A stretch of 5,394 bases of DNA from the NCBI GenBank assembly GCA_003140655.1, contig PLKR01000454.1:979-6372 (forward strand). The letters run 5' to 3'. This DNA is from Acidobacteriaceae bacterium (GTDB taxonomy: Bacteria; Acidobacteriota; Terriglobia; Terriglobales; Acidobacteriaceae). The first letter of the stretch is position 1, and every line of letters begins with the position of its first letter. Below the pieces are notes generated by a model. That model was given only the letters and a program-made list of their open reading frames with translations, was not told where the DNA came from and made no database searches. The position numbers were made by a program, and so were the translations under genes. Shown here piece by piece: positions 1 through 5,394 of this stretch.

Positions 1-2
1 AT

Positions 3-1079
3 CATCTGGGACGCTACTACGCGCTGGTTGCCAGGGACCCAGGCGCTGCCATCGACCCCTACCGCGCCGCCGTGCAACTCAATCCGCATTCCGCCCGCTA
101 CTGGTTCGACCTGGCCTCCGCTTACCAGGTACTGGGCGACGTTTCGAACCAGACATGGGCGTTGGAACACGCTATCGATGCCGATCCCACCACGCCCGAC
201 GTCGCCTGGGAAGCCGCCAACTTCTTCCTCGTACAAGGCGACAATGAGAAGGCTCTGCGGGAATTCCACGTGGTCCTGGAGAGCGAACCGTCCATGGCCA
301 ACCTCGCGATTCAATTCTGCTGGCGCATCAATCCGGATGTAGATATGCTTTTGCGCGAGGTTGTTCCCGCCCAGTCCCCGGCCTATATCGCGTTTCTCGA
401 TCTGCTCATGACCAAACAGCAGACGGCGGCAACCGCGAAAGTGTGGGCCAAGCTGATGGCAACTCCAACTTCGCAGACCATCGAACGGCGCTATGTCTAC
501 GAATACTTCCAGTATCTGCTCAACCACAAGGATGTGGATCAAGCCATTTTAGTGTGGCAGCAAGCTGCCACGCGCTTCGGCCTGTCCTCCTACTTGCCCA
601 CCAGGAATAATTTAATTGTCAACGGCGATTTCAGTCTGGATGTTCTGAGCGGAGGTTTCGACTGGCAGTATCAGAAACAGCAGAGCGTGACTCTGACCCT
701 GGATCCCAGCGATTTTCACGGCGGGCATCGTTCGCTGCTGATCACCTTCGACGGACCGGGAGTAACCGATGCGGGGATTCGTCAATTCATCGCGGTGCAG
801 CCCGGCACTACCTACCAGTTCTCTGCCTACTATAAGAATGGAGAAATCGAGGGCGCCGGCGGACCGCATTTTACGATTCAGGATGTGTACACCCAGGCCG
901 TGCTGTATGACAGCGACGAACTGAAAGAGGCCGGATTCTGGAAGTCTGTCACCGGGGAGTTCACCACCGGAGACGATTGCAGACTGCTGGTGCTGCATGT
1001 CCGGCGCCTGCCGGAAGGAAGTCCGATCCGTGGTAAGCTCTGGGTCGACGATTTCCGCCTCGTGGCCAAGCGGCGGTAG
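3..1079 (+). CDS. TPR-repeat protein with C-terminal carbohydrate-binding-like domain (5' end outside window)
   Basis: The reading frame is open from the first bases of the window, so the start lies upstream; 358 codons are visible. The first ~110 visible residues read as tetratricopeptide repeats, helix pairs with the usual A/Y/G/A/P spacing, for example the stretches around SARYWFDLASAYQVLGD and PDVAWEAANFFLVQGD. A helical linker follows. From about visible residue 202 (base ~606, NLIVNGDFS) to the end, the sequence has the look of a beta-sandwich carbohydrate-binding or galactose-binding-like domain: an opening NGDF strand, a central FIAVQPGTTYQFSAYYK strand pair and a closing WVDDFRLV strand. 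TPR modules usually mediate protein-protein contacts, and the terminal domain suggests sugar binding. The O-antigen ligase family gene starts 27 nt downstream, so an accessory role in surface polysaccharide assembly is inferred, probably in the periplasm or envelope. No signal peptide can be judged because the N-terminus is missing. No catalytic motif is visible. Confidence 0.85.
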   Translation, partial: HLGRYYALVARDPGAAIDPYRAAVQLNPHSARYWFDLASAYQVLGDVSNQTWALEHAIDADPTTPDVAWEAANFFLVQGDNEKALREFHVVLESEPSMANLAIQFCWRINPDVDMLLREVVPAQSPAYIAFLDLLMTKQQTAATAKVWAKLMATPTSQTIERRYVYEYFQYLLNHKDVDQAILVWQQAATRFGLSSYLPTRNNLIVNGDFSLDVLSGGFDWQYQKQQSVTLTLDPSDFHGGHRSLLITFDGPGVTDAGIRQFIAVQPGTTYQFSAYYKNGEIEGAGGPHFTIQDVYTQAVLYDSDELKEAGFWKSVTGEFTTGDDCRLLVLHVRRLPEGSPIRGKLWVDDFRLVAKRR

Positions 1080-1106
1080 GCCCTCGAATTGGGTAGATTC
1101 AATCTC

Positions 1107-2474
1107 ATGAGCGCGACCAGCACTACCGCGAACCAGCGCAGCGAGCGCGCGGCGCAAGCCGGCACGGCCCTGCTGTACGGGATCTTCGGCCTGCTCCTCT
1201 TTGGACCGCTGGCATTCGGCGCGGTCGAACCCTGGTCGATCTTCCTGATGGAGGCTGGCTCCGCCGCCTTGTTTCTCTTGTGGATCGCTAAGCAGGTTCT
1301 GGAAGGCGAAATGAAGATCAGGTGGAATCCCCTGTTTCTTCCCATGGCAGTATTTGGCCTGCTCATCCTTTCGCAGCTCCTCTTCCGCGGGAGCGCCTAT
1401 CCGCACGACACAGCATCTCTGGCGCTCCTTTATTTTTCCTATGCCATGCTGTGCTTCCTCGCCGGGCAAACCCTGCTTCGGAGCTCGCAGGCGCGCAGTC
1501 TCGCGGTTGTTTTTTCGCTGTACGGAGCAGCCCTGGCCAGTTTTTCGTTGATCCAGGGCATCTCCTCGAGCGGCAAGCTGTACTGGTGGCGTGTGCCCCG
1601 CAATGGAGGCTGGATCTACGGTCCTTACGTAAACCACAACCATTACGCCGGCCTGATGGAGATGCTGGTTCCCATTCCCCTGGTGTTGTCGCTGACAAGG
1701 CTGGCCTCCAGCAAAACCCGCGCCGCCGCTGCTGCCGTGGCCGCCGTAATGGTAGGCACCATTTTTCTTTCGGGATCGCGTGGTGGCATGCTCGCGATTG
1801 TCGCCGAACTTCTCATTCTGGCGGTCCTGCTCATCAAGCAGAAACGCGGCTTGCGCACCGCCATCGGTATCGGTGTATTTCTAGTAATTGTCGTGGGATT
1901 GCTCGCCTGGGTCGGCGGCGGCGAACTCAACAAGCGCCTCGCAACCGTTGGTCCAACACACTCCGAAATCTCCAGCGATATTCGCCACTACATCAACCAC
2001 GATGGCCTTAAGATGTTCCTGAAGAGACCTGTGCTGGGCTGGGGTCTGGGAACTTTTCCCGTCGTGTATCCGCAATTCCGCACCTTCTACACCAATTTCT
2101 TCGTCAATCAAGCGCACAACGATTATCTGCAACTGCTTGTGGAAATGGGTTTGCTCGGATTTGGAACGATGCTCTGGTTTCTGCTGACGCTCTATAACCG
2201 GGCCATCAAGAAGATGGGGCACTGGACCAGCGAGATCAGCGGAGCAGTAACTCTAGCTTGTGTGCTCGGCCTGAGCGGCATCCTCGTCCACAGCGCGGTC
2301 GACTTCAACATGCAGATTCCCGCCAACGCCGCCTTGTTCTACGTGCTATGCACCATTGCAGCTTCAGAACCCTTCGCGCAACCCGGTCGCAAACGCCGCG
2401 TGGCGCGAAGTAAACCTCCCGAGGGAGTTCTGGCGGCGCCGCAGGACTTACAACAGCCCGCCACAAACTTCTGA
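1107..2474 (+). CDS. O-antigen ligase / polymerase family integral membrane protein (Wzy_C, WaaL-like)
   Basis: 455 residues from ATG 1107. A TTG at 1089 would add six residues; neither start has a convincing Shine-Dalgarno, so translation may be coupled to the TPR gene ending 27 nt upstream. About 11-12 hydrophobic segments are visible, in roughly residues 20-270 and 345-425. Between them lies a large polar loop, as is usual for Wzy_C proteins (PF04932). Hallmarks visible are NHNHYAG at 176-182, SGSRGG at 222-227, GWGLGTF from 311, and HNDYLQ followed by LLVEMGLLG from 337. The family comprises inner-membrane enzymes that act at the periplasmic face, either transferring undecaprenyl-linked glycan to an acceptor (WaaL) or polymerising repeat units (Wzy). 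Sequence alone does not separate these roles. A protein-O-glycosylation ligase is a third possibility, although no pilin-type acceptor is next to it. The tail after ~425 is basic and proline-rich, probably cytoplasmic. The gene appears intact. Confidence 0.92.
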   Translation: MSATSTTANQRSERAAQAGTALLYGIFGLLLFGPLAFGAVEPWSIFLMEAGSAALFLLWIAKQVLEGEMKIRWNPLFLPMAVFGLLILSQLLFRGSAYPHDTASLALLYFSYAMLCFLAGQTLLRSSQARSLAVVFSLYGAALASFSLIQGISSSGKLYWWRVPRNGGWIYGPYVNHNHYAGLMEMLVPIPLVLSLTRLASSKTRAAAAAVAAVMVGTIFLSGSRGGMLAIVAELLILAVLLIKQKRGLRTAIGIGVFLVIVVGLLAWVGGGELNKRLATVGPTHSEISSDIRHYINHDGLKMFLKRPVLGWGLGTFPVVYPQFRTFYTNFFVNQAHNDYLQLLVEMGLLGFGTMLWFLLTLYNRAIKKMGHWTSEISGAVTLACVLGLSGILVHSAVDFNMQIPANAALFYVLCTIAASEPFAQPGRKRRVARSKPPEGVLAAPQDLQQPATNF

Positions 2475-2493
2475 CTTCGCCCCCGAAAACATG

Positions 2494-2520
2494 GAGCCGC
2501 CCGGCATCGCCGGGCGGCTC
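2494..2520. terminator. Perfect 12-bp hairpin between convergent genes (candidate bidirectional terminator)
   Basis: GAGCCGCCCGGC (2494-2505), a 3-nt loop ATC, and GCCGGGCGGCTC (2509-2520) form a perfect GC-rich stem. It lies in the 94-bp gap between two convergent stop codons (2474 and 2569). Read on the - strand, a short T run (complement of 2486-2489) follows the stem after 4 nt, so it fits best as the terminator of the fecR-like gene. On the + strand no T run follows, so termination there would be weaker. Confidence 0.7.
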
Positions 2521-2568
2521 GAACTGTTCCAGAACTGAATGGAAAAACGCCAGATCACTGGGGCCGGC

Positions 2569-3246
2569 TTACTGAGGTGTCGAAGGACTGACCGGATTAG
2601 TGCTCTGCAACAGCACCCAGGTGGTGACACCGCCAATCGCTGCTGCCCCCACGCCGATGGCGATGGGAGAGTTCAGGCCGCCGCCGCCGGCCGCCGGAAT
2701 GGCGCCAGCCGCCCGCTTCCTGTCTTTCTTCTTGTCCTTGTTGTCGCCTTGGTCAGATTGCTCGTCCCGCGTAGTCTCCTGACCCTGAGCCAGAGTAACC
2801 GTACCGTTGTCATAGGTGATCGTCAGGTCTCCCTTATGGGCGGCGATTCGCACAGTTCCGTCAGTGTCCGTCACATTGAATTCAGTCCACGCATTGGAGA
2901 CCGGCGCCACCCGTACATCGCCAGCGGTAGTGGCTACGCCCTTGGATGTGGAGACACTCACGCCCCCGTGTTCCACCTTCAATGAGACGCCTTCAAATTG
3001 CACCAGAGAATCACCCAGAACGGTGATGCTGGAGCCGGGCGCATGGATATTAGCCGCGGAGTCGGACCTGGTTTGCACCAGGTCACCGGCAAAAATCGCT
3101 GATGAGTTAGGGACATGGCTGCCGTTCAACCAGGCAGCGCCATTGGCGTAAAGCATAGCCGCACCGGAGTCGGCGGCAAACAGCGAAGCAGGCACGATCA
3201 AGAGAAGCACGCAACTTACCATCTTGCGGAAAGCAGACATGCCCAT
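2569..3246 (-). CDS. Secreted or membrane-anchored FecR-domain protein
   Basis: 225 residues. The start ATG at 3246 is preferred over the ATG two codons later because GGAG (plus-strand 3253-3256) sits 6 nt upstream. Residues 1-25 form a signal peptide: a basic FRK, a hydrophobic VSCVLLLIVPASLF core and a likely cleavage near SLFA-A. Residues ~30-155 are a beta-rich FecR-type region with the familiar pattern of GDLVQT, a GSSITVLGDSLVQF strand pair and LKVEHGGVSVSTSKG. A short charged linker (159-179, D/K/R-rich) leads to a Gly/Ala-rich hydrophobic segment (~192-213) that may anchor the C-terminus, ending in a Ser/Pro tail. Classical FecR is an anti-sigma/signal transducer of iron uptake. Here there is no sigma factor, TonB receptor or DUF4880-type N-terminal region, so ligand and role are unknown; a structural or sensory envelope protein is equally likely. 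It is convergent with the ligase gene, and the IS insertion lies upstream of it. Confidence 0.8.
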   Translation of the reverse strand: MGMSAFRKMVSCVLLLIVPASLFAADSGAAMLYANGAAWLNGSHVPNSSAIFAGDLVQTRSDSAANIHAPGSSITVLGDSLVQFEGVSLKVEHGGVSVSTSKGVATTAGDVRVAPVSNAWTEFNVTDTDGTVRIAAHKGDLTITYDNGTVTLAQGQETTRDEQSDQGDNKDKKKDRKRAAGAIPAAGGGGLNSPIAIGVGAAAIGGVTTWVLLQSTNPVSPSTPQ

Positions 3247-3286
3247 CCCACACTCCGTTGCGAACTAAGTTGGAGACCGTTAACGC

Positions 3287-3316
3287 ATCGTAACCTCCAA
3301 GGTTCTTGGCAGTCAA
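3287..3316 (-). promoter_or_regulatory. Candidate sigma-70-like promoter for the fecR-like gene
   Basis: On the - strand, TTGACT (plus 3311-3316) is followed after 18 bp by TACGAT (plus 3287-3292), which agree with the -35 and -10 consensus at 5/6 and 4/6 positions. The start codon is about 40 nt downstream of the -10. The element lies between the gene and the transposon end at 3359, so the insertion would leave it intact but cut off any upstream activator site. This is pattern matching only. Confidence 0.3.
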
Positions 3317-3350
3317 TCCCATTTGTGCTGTTGAGTACCTGCTTCTGTGG

Positions 3351-3358
3351 AAAACTTT
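3351..3358. repeat. Target-site duplication, left copy (AAAACTTT)
   Basis: AAAACTTT directly abuts the left terminal repeat and recurs exactly at 5374-5381, directly abutting the right terminal repeat. Eight base pairs is the duplication length typical of IS1595-family transposition. A G precedes both copies, so the boundary is uncertain by one base. Confidence 0.88.
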
Positions 3359-3384
3359 CACGAATATACCGTTGACAAAGGGTA
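3359..3384 (+). repeat. Left terminal inverted repeat
   Basis: These 26 bp pair with the reverse complement of 5348-5373, with mismatches only at positions 3, 6, 10 and 13. The inner half, TTGACAAAGGGTA (3372-3384), is identical in both ends, and the similarity continues inward as CGG after a 1-nt gap. The TTGACA (3372-3377) is a perfect -35 hexamer pointing towards the passenger gene, but no good -10 follows at 16-18 bp. Confidence 0.88.
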
Positions 3385-3435
3385 CGGAGGCGGCGCATGC
3401 TTTAAGCCGTTCCCGATGTCGATTCCGAATCGTCA

Positions 3436-3457
3436 GCGGGAAATCACCCGCAAGGTG
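3436..3457 (+). promoter_or_regulatory. Hairpin abutting the Shine-Dalgarno site of the passenger gene
   Basis: GCGGG (3436-3440) and CCCGC (3447-3451) can pair around a 6-nt loop, and the stem ends exactly where the Shine-Dalgarno-like AAGGTG (3452-3457) begins. AAGGTG is 6 nt before ATG 3464 and is the best ribosome site in this leader, so it decides for the 3464 start. A second small palindrome, CGATTC-C-GAATCG, lies just upstream at 3420-3432. A role in controlling translation is inference. Confidence 0.4.
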
Positions 3458-3463
3458 AACGAT

Positions 3464-4277
3464 ATGACAATTGGGATCGGCAATGCTTGCTCCTTTCGGT
3501 ACGGCGACAGTCTTAGCAGCCGATACCCGTGTTGGCCGTGGGGACGGGCTTCAAACGCGAGGTCAAAAAATCGACTCCGTTGTTGGGAAGTCTGGCAGCT
3601 ATGTTATCGCTCACGCCGCCAACGATGCCAACGCAACGCTCTCGCTTGTTCGGCGGATATTTAGTGCTCTAGAGAAGTCGGACTTCCAGTCATTCGATGA
3701 GGTTGAGCGCGTAGTTGAGCAGCGGATGACGCATTGGGCACGAGCTTTCGCTTATCAACTACCAGAAAGCGAGCTATTGTTTGGGGCTTCGCTGAAATCA
3801 ATGACAGGGAAGGAAGGGGCCGTGCGACTTTACTTCTGTCAGCCACCAAATACCATCCTGCCAGTTGATAACCACGACCCGTACAAGGCGATTGGGAGTG
3901 GTTCAAGGACTATAGACCCTCTCTGGAACATGCTTTTCCAAACTTCAATTATGTCTGTGCCAATGGCGCTTAGCTGGATTGCTTATCTCATGTACCGAGC
4001 GAAGAAAGACGATACCGATTGCGGCGGTTGGACGAACGCCATTGTGCTTCGGGATGGGGCAGAACCGCAGTGGATTACGCCAACCGACATGGAACAGGCT
4101 GAGAAGTTTTCGCAGGGGCTTGAGTTTCTTTTGCGTGGAACGTGTTCGGCAATCATCGGCCAGACAGACGAATCAGCTAAAGACTTCTGCTCAAAGTTTG
4201 GCGACATGATTTTTTCAGTGGGAACAAGACTGCGAAATTTTAAGTTTCACACACTCTCAGGTATCGAGGTTATTTAG
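3464..4277 (+). CDS. Proteasome/HslV-like Ntn-hydrolase passenger protein, apparent frameshift after codon 6
   Basis: From ATG 3464, which has AAGGTG 6 nt upstream, the first six codons give MTIGIG. The rest of the protein continues one base out of phase from ATG 3483 to the stop at 4277 (264 residues, MLAPFGTATVLAADTRVG onward). Skipping A3482 joins them into a 270-residue protein that follows the proteasome beta/HslV pattern: a Thr at position 2 exposed by Met removal, an MTIGIG first strand, AADTR with Asp20, RGQK with Lys35 (equivalents of Thr1, Asp17 and Lys33), a strand-helix block GSYVIAHAANDANATLSLVRR, and AIGSGS near residues 142-147 as in HslV. The fold assignment is from these motifs, read by eye. 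Without the frameshift fix the nucleophile strand is missing, so the gene is a pseudogene, a recoded gene or affected by a sequencing error. Its stop overlaps the transposase stop. Residues after ~200 have no counterpart I recognise. Function in the element is unknown. Confidence 0.65.
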
Positions 4278-5176
4278 GCCGTTAGGTTCTCGAATGTAAG
4301 CGGGTCGGCAGTGACCATATGACGCAGGGTATCTATGAACAAATCGGAACGTTTGCGCCGATTGAAACGGAACGTCATCTCGTTCAAGTAGGCCGCGAGA
4401 TGCTTGGGGCTGACTTTGTGCCAGCTTCCCACGATGCCGCGCTTGAACAGCGAGAATGCCGATTCGACCGTGTTTGTGGTGACCATGAAGCCATCCTCGT
4501 ATCGGACGTACTCCTTTGCCCGATGATTGACGCTCTGCCTCTTTTCCTGATGGCTTCCGAGATTGTTGTGGTACAGGATGGATTCGTCGGTAACGATCAC
4601 ATCTACATCTTCGCTGACGTGCTCTTGCAGCGCCTTGCGAATTGCTTCTTTCGGTCGGTCTTTGCAGTGGATGAATTTCAGATCACCTTGGCGCTGGATG
4701 ATGCCGATGACCATTGCCTTATTGTCTTTGTTTCCGCTCCCGACTCCCTGAGCGCGTCCGCCAATGTAGGTTTCGTCAATTTCAATCGTGCCGTCCATCA
4801 TCGTGCGGACTTCGCTCATAGCAGCGCGGATTCTGTGGCAGAGATACCATGCCGTCTTGTAAGAGCCTCTGTCCTTGCCCCAAAGTGTCCGCTTGAGTTG
4901 CATTGCGCTCATGCCCTTCTTGGCCTCGCAAAGCAAGAGGACGGCGACAAACCAGATCGGCAGGGGCAGATGCGAGTCATGGAAGATCGTTCCGCTTGTG
5001 GCTGTGAACTGGTACTCGCAGCCAACGCACTCGTAACGTGCGTAATCTCTCAATCGAGAAACACGGGTGTCTTTGCATCGCGGACACATGACACCTTCGG
5101 GCCAGCGGAGACGTTCAAGCAATTCGCGGCAGCGGTCGTTAGTCGGATAGAGAGAGTTAACTTCAGGGAGTGTCAT
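4274..5176 (-). CDS. IS1595-family (ISXO2-like) transposase
   Basis: 300 residues, intact. The start is set at ATG 5176 because MTLPEVNSLYPTNDRC..LLERLRWPEG is the family's usual N-terminus and GAGG (plus 5184-5187) lies 7 nt upstream; the frame stays open to 5341, but that stretch is not family-like. Residues 31-53 form a zinc ribbon (Cys31, Cys34, Cys50, Cys53) followed by a helical DNA-binding region. The DDE_Tnp_IS1595 catalytic domain shows Asp134 in IEIDETYIGG, Asp197 in VIVTDES, and NTVESAFSLFKRG with Asn235, Glu238 and Lys245; Glu238 and Lys245 are seven apart as in DDE-K transposases. The closing stretch GSWHKVSPKHLAAYLNEMTFRFNRR is also characteristic. The protein binds the terminal repeats and moves the element. 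Its TAA overlaps the passenger gene's TAG on the other strand. Confidence 0.95.
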   Translation of the reverse strand: MTLPEVNSLYPTNDRCRELLERLRWPEGVMCPRCKDTRVSRLRDYARYECVGCEYQFTATSGTIFHDSHLPLPIWFVAVLLLCEAKKGMSAMQLKRTLWGKDRGSYKTAWYLCHRIRAAMSEVRTMMDGTIEIDETYIGGRAQGVGSGNKDNKAMVIGIIQRQGDLKFIHCKDRPKEAIRKALQEHVSEDVDVIVTDESILYHNNLGSHQEKRQSVNHRAKEYVRYEDGFMVTTNTVESAFSLFKRGIVGSWHKVSPKHLAAYLNEMTFRFNRRKRSDLFIDTLRHMVTADPLTFENLTA

Positions 5177-5315
5177 GACAGAGCCTCGTAAGCGGGTGGA
5201 GAAGTCTCCACTACAGCGAATGCCGACCCGAAAGCTGGTTGCGGGAATAAAAAAGGATTTGCGCCAGATGCTCCGTTCGGAACCAGTAGTGAAGCCGAAG
5301 AAAGGAAAGGAGTAA
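5175..5315 (+). CDS. Candidate small, very basic protein (46 aa), divergent from the transposase
   Basis: ATG 5175 to TAA 5315 encodes 46 residues beginning MTEPRKRVEKSPLQRM and ending KPKKGKE. About a third are Lys/Arg, with no Cys, His or Trp and no hydrophobic segment. AGGGAG (5165-5170) is a strong Shine-Dalgarno-like sequence, but only 4 nt before the ATG and inside the transposase codons on the opposite strand. The two start codons overlap in a shared CATG. A highly basic composition would suit nucleic-acid binding, perhaps helping or limiting transposition, but I do not recognise a family. It may equally be a chance ORF in the transposase leader; no promoter of its own is evident. Confidence 0.35.
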   Translation: MTEPRKRVEKSPLQRMPTRKLVAGIKKDLRQMLRSEPVVKPKKGKE

Positions 5316-5347
5316 CGGCGATCATGGGAACATAGTGCCATAACCGT

Positions 5348-5373
5348 TACCCTTTGTCAAGGGAATAATCATG
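5348..5373 (-). repeat. Right terminal inverted repeat
   Basis: Reverse complement matches 3359-3384 at 22 of 26 positions, including the whole inner 13-mer. On the - strand it carries TTGACA (plus 5355-5360) facing the transposase, whose start is ~180 nt further on. The only partial -10 (TATGTT, plus 5329-5334) is 20 bp away, longer than ideal, so a transposase promoter here is possible but weak. Confidence 0.88.
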
Positions 5374-5381
5374 AAAACTTT
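5374..5381. repeat. Target-site duplication, right copy (AAAACTTT)
   Basis: Exact repeat of 3351-3358, immediately outside the right terminal repeat. The remaining 13 bases of the window after it are flanking chromosome with no assignable feature. Confidence 0.88.
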
Positions 5382-5394
5382 ACAGACGCCAAAC

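Larger units (their letters stand above)
3359..5373. mobile_element. Complete IS1595-family (ISXO2-like) transposable element with passenger genes, 2015 bp
   Basis: Boundaries come from three agreeing signals: a 26-bp imperfect terminal inverted repeat pair (3359-3384 and 5348-5373, 22/26 matches), a perfect 8-bp flanking duplication AAAACTTT, and an intact ISXO2-type transposase inside. Content from left to right: inverted repeat, short leader with hairpins, passenger Ntn-hydrolase-like gene (+), transposase (-), small basic ORF (+), inverted repeat. IS1595-family elements are known to carry passenger genes, and this element of about 2 kb with a 300-residue transposase leaves half its length for cargo. 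Codon choice inside it is by eye less GC-biased than in the flanking genes, consistent with acquisition. The perfect duplication suggests a fairly recent insertion. Confidence 0.9.

Noticed and set aside
612..1643. Long - strand ORF of 343 codons
   Set aside because: Runs antisense across the TPR-protein and ligase genes, whose products have clear family motifs; its translation is low in hydrophobic order and rich in Q/R/G as expected of an antisense shadow.
2539..2985. + strand ORF (148 codons) across the fecR-like gene
   Set aside because: Antisense shadow of a gene with signal peptide and FecR-type strands.
3107..3361. - strand ORF (84 codons) upstream of and overlapping the fecR-like gene
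   Set aside because: Out of frame with the signal-peptide protein, contains its promoter and ribosome-site region, no recognisable features.
4319..5191. Long + strand ORF of 290 codons
   Set aside because: Exact antisense of the transposase, which has all family motifs; no recognisable domain in the shadow.
5177..5341. 55-codon N-terminal extension of the transposase
   Set aside because: Residues do not resemble the family, and the downstream ATG has a good GAGG site and the typical MTLPEV start; the extension is the antisense of the small basic ORF.
5354..5381. Outward promoter at the right end (TTGTCA with AATAAT)
   Set aside because: The two hexamers are only 4 bp apart, far from a usable spacing.
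1..5394. CRISPR arrays, tRNA or rRNA genes, toxin-antitoxin pairs
   Set aside because: No evenly spaced direct repeats, cloverleaf or rRNA-like tract was seen; the small basic ORF and the passenger gene are not adjacent in the same direction as a toxin-antitoxin pair would be.

Overview
The window looks like chromosomal DNA of a Gram-negative soil-type bacterium, most plausibly Acidobacteriota. This is inferred from three things: a TPR protein ending in a carbohydrate-binding-like domain next to an O-antigen ligase family protein, a stand-alone secreted FecR-like protein with a Gly/Ala-rich C-terminal anchor, and GC-rich coding. No rRNA, tRNA or marker gene is present, so the phylum call is tentative.

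Left part (1-2474, + strand): a cell-surface polysaccharide pair. The 3' portion of a TPR gene, with a jelly-roll/CBM-like C-terminal domain, is followed after 27 nt by a complete Wzy_C/O-antigen ligase family membrane protein. They are probably co-transcribed. A perfect 12-bp hairpin (2494-2520) separates them from the convergent gene that follows.

Middle (2569-3358, - strand): a secreted FecR-domain protein. It has a good Shine-Dalgarno site and a weak candidate sigma-70-like promoter just upstream.

Right part (3359-5373): a complete 2015-bp IS1595-family (ISXO2-like) transposable element. Its boundaries can be read directly: 26-bp imperfect terminal inverted repeats (22/26 matches) flanked by a perfect 8-bp target duplication, AAAACTTT, at 3351-3358 and 5374-5381. 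Inside it, packed with almost no free space, are (i) a + strand passenger gene that resembles a proteasome/HslV-type Ntn hydrolase but carries an apparent 1-nt frameshift after its first six codons; (ii) an intact - strand transposase whose stop codon overlaps the passenger's stop codon; and (iii) a very basic 46-codon + strand ORF whose ATG overlaps the transposase ATG in a shared CATG. Both terminal repeats carry an inward-pointing TTGACA. The element inserted upstream of the fecR-like gene, in an imperfect palindrome, about 40 bp beyond its candidate promoter.

The most interesting content is the transposon cargo: a protease-fold Ntn hydrolase and a tiny basic ORF on an IS1595-type element. 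The remaining genes are ordinary surface and envelope functions.
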